From Megalonaias nervosa (taxonomy: Eukaryota > Mollusca > Bivalvia > Unionida > Unionidae): a stretch of DNA of 64,000 nucleotides. Both the position numbers and the translations under genes were made by a program. Under the pieces are notes generated by a model that was given only the letters and a program-made list of their open reading frames with translations, made no database searches and had not been told where the DNA came from. Numbering within the stretch: the first letter of the stretch is position 1; every line of letters begins with the position of its first letter. Of this stretch, positions 57,643 through 64,000 are shown piece by piece. Where the stretch lies: the NCBI GenBank assembly GCA_016617855.1, contig JAECUM010001914.1:1-64000 (forward strand), read 5' to 3'.

Positions 57643-57892
57643 TTTTTCTTTTTGATTTCTTCCTCTACATCATCTGCATACATCCTCATAGTGCGTTTTT
57701 TTATTGGAGGCCCCAGTAACCTCTCTAGTTCTTCCTCATCCACTTCACTCTCATCACTATCCTCACTTACGTCTTTCGTCTGCTTTGGCCCCAGCTCCGA
57801 CTGTTCCAAAATAAACCTGGGCTTTTCTTCCTCTGGTGATTTCTCAAAAATGAACTTTGGTTGGTCTGACACTGGTTTGCTGGGGCCTACAC
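57643..57892 (-). CDS. Host gene internal exon (NCBP3-like?)
   Basis: 250-bp exon on the - strand between acceptor ttaattgcag (exon base 1 at 57892) and donor gtaagg (57642 downward). The product has KPKFI/KPRFILEQ-type text (QPKFIFEK, KPRFILEQSE), an acidic tract (SEDSDESEVDEEELERLL) and KKRTMRMYADDVEEEIKKKK. The last element closely matches the K-K-x-M-x-M-x-MYADEVE segment I recall from human NCBP3. Phases fit the exons on both sides (enters with 2 bases, leaves 2). NCBP3 binds the mRNA cap with NCBP1 in nuclear mRNA export; that function is inferred from family resemblance only. Confidence 0.72.
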
Positions 57893-59060
57893 CTGCAATT
57901 AAAGCTATCATGTTTACCTGTGAATTAAGGCACAGACCCTAAAATAGATAATTTTACCAAATTTGCATTTAATTTGTATTTCACCTGAACTTTTCCATCA
58001 TCTTGTCACATTTTACTTATTGTTCCATGGATGCACTCAGATTGTGCATGTATCCCTTTCATCAGTAGTTTCCTTTCATTCTTGTTCATTGAAAAGGAAA
58101 TACACATACAGTAGCTGGGTTTTCTAATTTCATGCCTATTACTATAAAGGGAAAGAATAATAACTTTTGTATCTTATTAAAAATGTGCTGTAATAAAGTA
58201 GTAAATGCACACAATGCAAAAGACACCACTGAATTTATGATAAATTAAAATATAACCACAAATGCAAGAAGTGTAAAAATATAGATGAAAGTATATGTCT
58301 ACTAGTTTCATTACTTATTTTGTTTTAATTTTTAGGATTGTACAGATACAATCTCCAGTTGGAGTATTTTGTTATTTTTAAAATTTATATTTTAACATAA
58401 ATACACATCCAATATCAGCTATAAACGTATAGGCTGGTGTGCATTGTATCACACTCGTAGTTGAATATATATCCCTCAATAAGAATCATTATATGCTAAA
58501 GTATTGGAAATACAGCCTTTTAAGAACCCTTTCTTGAAAAAGTAGAAATAAAGTAGTGCTGTTTATTGCAATAGGTGGGGGAAAGTATCATACATAAAAA
58601 TTGAGGTGAATCATATGTCTGACACCTTTTGCAAACAAACCAACCATAACTCGACTTACATGCCTACACACATTTCGACTCATGATATGTGAGTAGAGAT
58701 ATGGTTGGTTCAACTACAATGACATTATAAAGAGTTTGTATTGAAGGAACAGATATTGCCAGGAATAAAGAGATTCCACGCTGCAGAAATGAACCTTTAC
58801 CTAAAACTGAAGTTCAGGCAAATTATCTCTACCAAGCACAAAGCACAACAAACAGATGGATCAGGATGCCTAACAAATGCATGACATCACAACATTTGAT
58901 GTTCCCTTAAAACTGCACAAATTAGTGAAAAGAAAGGTGAGGAACACATCTCCATGACAGTTAGTACATACTGAATGGATATAAAAATGTCTTCAAAATT
59001 TTGAACAACTAGGGACAATAGGGTTGATTTGAGAAGTAGGGAGACCAGTAAAAATGTAGG
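57893..59060 (-). other. Intron, non-coding
   Basis: 3' part of the intron between the exons at 57.9 and 62.6 kb. No features apart from AT-rich sequence. Confidence 0.55.
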
Positions 59061-59631
59061 GCCATAAGCCTGGATATTGCAACCTGTCACTAACTTACCA
59101 TAACATATGGCCATAAGCCTGGAAATTGCAACCTGTCACTAACTGACCATAACATATGACCATAAGCCTGTAAATAGCAACCTGTCACTAACTGCCCATA
59201 ACATATGACCATAAGCCTGGAAATCGCACCCTGTCACTAACTGCCCATAAGCCTGGAAATTGCACCCTGTCGCTAACTGACCATAACATATGACCATAAG
59301 CCTGGAAATTGCAACCTGTCACTAACTGCCCATAACATATGGCCATAAGCCTGGAAATAGCAACCTGTCACTAACTGCCCATAACATATGGCCATAAGCC
59401 TGGAAATTGCACCCTGTCGCTAACTGACCATAACATATGACCATAAGCCTGGAAATTGCAACCTGTCACTAACTGCCCATAACATATGGCCATAAGCCTG
59501 GAAATAGCAACCTGTCACTAACTGCCCATAACATATGACCATAAGCCTGGAAATTGCAACCTGTCACTAACTGCCCATAACATATGACCATAAGCCTGGA
59601 AATTGCAACCTGTCGCTAACTGCCCATAACA
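59061..59631. repeat. 49-bp minisatellite, about 11-12 copies
   Basis: Head-to-tail units of the form gccataagcctgga, then gcaacctgtcactaactg, then cccataacatat. Copies differ at a few positions and fall into at least three sequence types. One copy near 59240 lacks about 12 bp. Nothing suggests coding. Confidence 0.95.
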
Positions 59632-59689
59632 TCTTTAATGAATGAGTAAGTAAAAAGTCACAAGATTCACTCAAGTTGAAGATTAAAGA

Positions 59690-60487
59690 CTCCTCTTATC
59701 AAACACTGAGAAACGTGTATGTTGAAGATTATAGACTCCTCAAATACATAGAGAAACATGTATGTTGAAGATTAAAGACTCCTCATATCAAATACACAGA
59801 GAAATGTCTATGTTGAAAATTATAGACTCCTCAAATACACAGAGAAACATGAATGTTGAAGATTAAAGACTCCTCTTATCAAATACACAGAGAAATGTCT
59901 GTGTTGAAAATTATAGACTCCTCTTATCAAATACACAGAAAAACATGTATGTTGAAGATTAAAGACTTATCAAATACACAGAGAAACATGCATGTTGAAG
60001 ATTATAGACTCCTCTTATCAAATACACAGAGAAATGTCTATGTTGAAGATTATAGACTCCTCAAATACACAGAGAAACGTGTATGTTGAAGATTATAGAC
60101 TTATCAAATACACAGAGAAACATGTATGTTGAAGATTATAGACTCCTCTTATCAAATACACAGAGAAATGTCTATGTTGAAGATTATAGACTCCTCAAAT
60201 ACACAGAGAAACGTGTATGTTGAAGATTATAGACTTATCAAATACACAGAGAAACATGTATGTTGAAGATTATAGACTCCTCTTATCAAATACACAGAGA
60301 AATGTCTATGTTGAAGATTATAGACTCCTCAAATACACAGAGAAACGTGTATGTTGAAGATTATAGACTCATCAAATACACACAGAAACATGTATGCTGA
60401 AGATTAAAAACTTATCAAATACACACAGAAACATGTATGCTGAAGATTAAAGACTCATCAAATACACAGAGAAACGTGTATGTTGGC
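59690..60487. repeat. 43/48-bp minisatellite with higher-order pattern
   Basis: The unit is built from atgttgaagattatagact, an optional cctctt insert, and atcaaatacacagagaaa. Between about 60070 and 60350 three unit types repeat in fixed order (short, long, short; about 134 bp per round), a higher-order repeat. About 17 units in all. Confidence 0.9.
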
Positions 60488-60704
60488 GAGTGAATTTATT
60501 CAAGATGAGGCAATTACCAAGATCAAATTTTTTTCTGCAACACAAAACCTACACTGCCAATTTAGGCCAAGTTGCAAATTGCTCAAGATTTCAAATGATC
60601 TCTTGTACTTTTGTTGACTATATCATTCCCTTTCCCAGGATAATTATTCAAATTCTTACAAATTCTTTTTCATTATTTAATAACAGGCAGAAGTTGCAAC
60701 CATG

Positions 60705-60880
60705 TCATTTTATGTCATATTTATCTCTGAGTTCTAAGATAACAAGGTCATTTTATGTCAAATTTCCCTTGGAATTCTATGACAACCATATCATTTTATG
60801 TTAAATTTCTCTCTGAGTACAATATAACCATGTTATTTTATGTCAAATTTCCCTTGGAGTTCTATGACAACCTATCACTT
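60705..60880. repeat. About 43-bp degenerate repeat, four copies
   Basis: cattttatgt(c/t)aaattt occurs at 60705, 60749, 60792 and (as ttattttatg) about 60833, with tctatgacaacc between. Confidence 0.8.
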
Positions 60881-61004
60881 CACACTGTGCAGTAAGCACT
60901 GATTTTATAAAAATCGATCACTGAACCTGACAAGCTGGCACATTATGCAATGGCAGATATTGGTCTATGCTATATACAGTTATACAAAAGTATATATAGT
61001 ATGG

Positions 61005-61405
61005 ATTCAGAACAATTACATATTATTTACCAAAAGAACTTGAATTCAGAACAATCACACATTATTTACCCAAGAGACATCAAACAGTATTTACCAAAGA
61101 AGCTTGAAGTCAGCATAATTACACATTATTTACCAAAGAAGCCTGAATTCAGAACAATTACAGATTATTTACCAAAGAGCAATTAAACATTATTTGCCAA
61201 AGGAGCTTGAATTCAGAATAATTACACATTATATACCAAAGGAACCTGAATTCAGAATAATTATACATTATTTACCAATGTTGCTTGAATTTTCAGAATA
61301 ATTATATATTATTTACCAAAGTAGCCTGAATTCAGCACAATTACATATTATTTACCAAAGAAGCTTGAATTCAGATCAATCAAACATTATTTACCAAAGT
61401 GGCTT
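61005..61405. repeat. About 40-bp minisatellite
   Basis: About ten copies of a unit with gaattcagaa(c/t)aattaca and attatttaccaaag. Confidence 0.9.
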
Positions 61406-62609
61406 TTTGTTTTATATTTTGTAGCATTTATGATAGAAATATAAAGGAGCTAGATTATAATTATTTAACAAATTATGACAAATTTGACTTTTTCATGACA
61501 AAATTTATATATTCATATATCAAGATGACATTAAAAATTTAAGATGCCACATACATTTTTGAAATATTTTTCCAATACTTGTGGTTCTCTAGTCTTGCAG
61601 TATTAGCTATTTCCAATCTAAATACATCATCATACCATCTTCTGGTCATTTATAGTGGAAGGTTTATGATTAAGAAGTATTTGATCTCAACCAATAACAA
61701 TGTCTCTCCACAATGTTTCCTATTCTGGAAATTAATAACAAAAAAATGAATCAATATAAAATTTCACAAATATCTACTTTTCCTTAACTTCCCATCCCCC
61801 TACATCAAATACCAACTAATAAAAATGTTCTCCCACTTGGATGAAATGAAGTTCTCAAGTCAATGGCTTCCAAAAATGCAACCCTAGACACATGATTGCC
61901 CTTGTTTACTCACAGCTGATTGTCAGAAGTATGATAAACTATATGGGTTATTGAAATGAAGCACTGACATCCTGCAATGTTGCAATTACTAATACCTCTT
62001 GACATAATAACATGCCAAAATATATCAATGAAATTATACCTGTAATTCCTATCAATATAGAACAAGATAAAGCTGAAATGATTAAATAATGGGTAATTAA
62101 ATCTAATACTTAACAAAAGCAAGAAAATTAAGTGAAAGAAAACAGAAAAGTTGTGTATCCAGAAATCATCATAGCTATATTTAGATGTGTTCGTACAGAC
62201 ATGTTCATAGCTATATTTAGATGCATTAATACAGACGTGTTCATTTCATACCCTGTTTGGGAACATGTATAGCATTTACATCATTTGCTGCAAGAATACA
62301 TGACACATTTTAGTAGCAGACAGTATTTTCTGTTGGATGCCATATATTGCAAAAATTGGCACCACTTACAATATTTGCAGTACAATATTTTCTGAATACA
62401 GGATTGGTGATAAATGATATGTAAACAAGTACACAATCTTTCAATAGTAAATTACTGTCCTTTATTTGTGATTCACTTCTTGCTTAGTAATGCAAGAATC
62501 CAGTATGCCAAAAGTATACTTGTCTTTTTTGTGGTGATTCAACATACTCAATGGCTGAATCAGAATAATTGCAAAATAATTCTAGTTATTCTTAGGACTA
62601 AAAACATAC
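61406..62609 (-). other. Intron, 5' part
   Basis: Non-coding DNA between the minisatellites and the upstream exon. A 40-bp near-repeat with catagctatatttagatg occurs at 62170 and 62206. No gene seen. Confidence 0.5.
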
Positions 62610-62779
62610 CCCATGCTGAATCCGCATGTTCCACATTCCTGACATCATCATCTTTATTAATGACATCAGTAAAAATATCCACCCCTGCATATGATACAAT
62701 CTTACGCTGTGCCTTCTCCACAGCTTCTTTAGCTTCTTCCACATCATCATGCATCCGTGTTGCATTGTATTTTCTTTTC
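62610..62779 (-). CDS. Host gene internal exon (NCBP3-like?)
   Basis: 170-bp exon on the - strand: acceptor ttcattctgcag (exon base 1 at 62779) and donor gtatgt (62609 downward). It encodes KRKYNATRMHDDVEEAKEAV, then IVSYAGVDIFTDVIN and a Asp-rich end VRNVEHADSAW. It leaves one base, which with the first two of the exon at 57892 makes a Gly codon, so the two exons join in frame. The start resembles the KRRYHSRRIQRDV segment I recall from NCBP3, in the right order relative to the MYADEVE segment. Upstream exons must lie beyond 64 kb. Confidence 0.7.
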
Positions 62780-63290
62780 CTGCAGAATGAAATAGTATGA
62801 CATATCAATTATGTCCATTACAAGACTGTCATGAGCATAAGATTAATAAACATTGAACAGCATGGAGTACAAAATTACATTAATATTTCAGGCCCTTCTG
62901 ATTGCAAACTTAAAGAACAGAATGCAAGTCCAATAAATATACTTACTGTAAAGGCTACCTAAAAAATGCCATCTTTCCCATGACTTTGAGTCCATTAACT
63001 TAAATTCTTGTGAAACTTAATTGTACCAAATTGTTGGTAAACTAATCAAATAGAGGCAACAGTCATATATACAATTATATTTTTATAAAGGATATACAAC
63101 TTATTAATCCTTTTATTAAAATTTTATACAATTTTATACAGTGCCTTGATATTAAGGCCATTGGGTTACAATGCATCTAACTTATGAATCCAGTAATGTT
63201 CCTTTATTAGTCTATTCACCTCTCCATGCACAATATCTATTGGCATGAAAGAAACAAAGCAAAAGAGTGATTATTTGTATTAAAATGGAT
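62780..63290 (-). other. Intron or flank, no feature
   Basis: AT-rich, non-coding. Confidence 0.5.
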
Positions 63291-64000
63291 TAAATGATTA
63301 GGGAAAATCTGAGGATCTCTATAATTTTTATATGAAAGCAATGATTATCATTCTCTTAGAAACCTGCTGAAGTGTTTGTCCAACATATTTCATGTTACAT
63401 TTTTTACAGGTTATCAAATAAATCACATCATCTGATTCACAGTCAGTATTATAATGCAGAAAAAACACTTCTTTTGAATTGGAGCTACTAAAATAAGCAC
63501 TTTCTCATATTTGTACATTGACAGCACCAATGTCTGTTACATTTAGATGATGAAAAACATTTATTTTCTGTCAATTTTGTTCTAAAAAAAAAAATCTTGC
63601 AAATTCTTGGGTCTTCTATAAGCAAGAATTCATGTAAAGTGTTTTTATGCTACTTTTTGATAAATTTAGGAGACTCCAATATTTATTAATTACAAGGCCT
63701 ATATTAGGTAATGAAGGATTATAATGTATTGCGAAGGGAATTATATTTTTCTCTATTGTACATATTGCTGTGTTTAAAGCCTCATGATGGGTAAGATTAC
63801 GGGCTTTGCTCAGTGCAGAATCAATTTTATGTATAGGATAATTTTTATTTTGGAAACATGTTTGTAATTCATTCAACAATTTCTGTAATTAACAGTCATC
63901 TCACTACCAGATTGTTGGGAAATACATGCCCTTATAAAGCAAAGTGAAACAAAATCAATTTTCCCAAATTTCATTTAAATGGTTTGTGCTGTGCAATTTT
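63290..64000 (-). mobile_element. Penelope-like retroelement fragment with GIY-YIG remnant
   Basis: On the - strand, an 87-codon open piece (63879-63616) has NELQTCFQNKNYPIHKIDSA and, further on, FAIHYNPSLPNIGLVINKYW. This is the post-RT region of Penelope-like elements that precedes the endonuclease. After a broken stretch, VIYLITCKKCNMKYVGQTL (about 63435-63375) shows the GIY-YIG endonuclease start (VIYL...YVGQT) with the CxxC pair typical of these elements. The catalytic Arg/Glu part is lost. The RT would lie beyond the window edge. Confidence 0.7.

Noticed and set aside
59061..61405. CRISPR-like arrays
   Set aside because: Units are contiguous head-to-tail repeats without unique spacers, and the setting is an animal intron.

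Overview
The window looks like AT-rich nuclear DNA of an invertebrate animal. The evidence is spliceosomal exons with GT/AG borders, long microsatellites, a tRNA-derived SINE, two DIRS-type tyrosine-recombinase retrotransposons, a Penelope-like element, three LINE relics and two classes of integrated Polinton-related virus. This repertoire is typical of lophotrochozoans, and a mollusc is my best guess, but the sequence alone does not settle it. Nothing bacterial is present. All family assignments come from reading motifs; no database was searched.

Layout. 1-6.5 kb is a heavily decayed classical Polinton/Maverick on the + strand (protein-primed DNA polymerase, packaging ATPase, integrase, capsid-type genes). 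9.8-11.6 kb is an RTE-like LINE on the - strand. 14.3-15.1 kb is a LINE 3' fragment. 16.6-19.5 kb is a second decayed Polinton copy (integrase C-terminus, structural genes, adenain-like protease). 19.5-29.5 kb is mostly non-coding, with microsatellites, one MITE-like element and one good candidate host exon at 26.4 kb. 29.5-32.3 kb is a 5'-truncated Tx1/L1-like LINE on the - strand.

32.35-39.1 kb is the most interesting part: a compact, relatively young virus-like element of the adintovirus/Polinton-like kind. On the - strand it encodes an HNH homing-type endonuclease, a small zinc-binding protein, a retroviral-type integrase and a PLA2-domain protein. On the + strand it encodes a long replication protein (novel N-terminal region, family-B DNA polymerase, superfamily-1 helicase, C-terminal HNH nuclease) and a packaging ATPase. 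The replication gene carries three in-frame stops and two frameshifts, and the ATPase carries a 31-bp tandem duplication. The four - strand genes are open. No capsid gene is visible, so the copy is probably truncated at the right.

42.0-42.3 kb is a SINE with a target-site duplication. 44.9-49.9 kb is a DIRS element that split a minisatellite. 51.07-62.8 kb holds three phase-compatible exons of one host gene on the - strand (best guess NCBP3, nuclear cap-binding subunit 3). Its last intron is almost filled by a second DIRS element (52.3-57.4 kb), and its upstream intron holds four different minisatellites. 63.3-64 kb is a Penelope-like relic. Host coding content is therefore small and most of the window is mobile or viral DNA.
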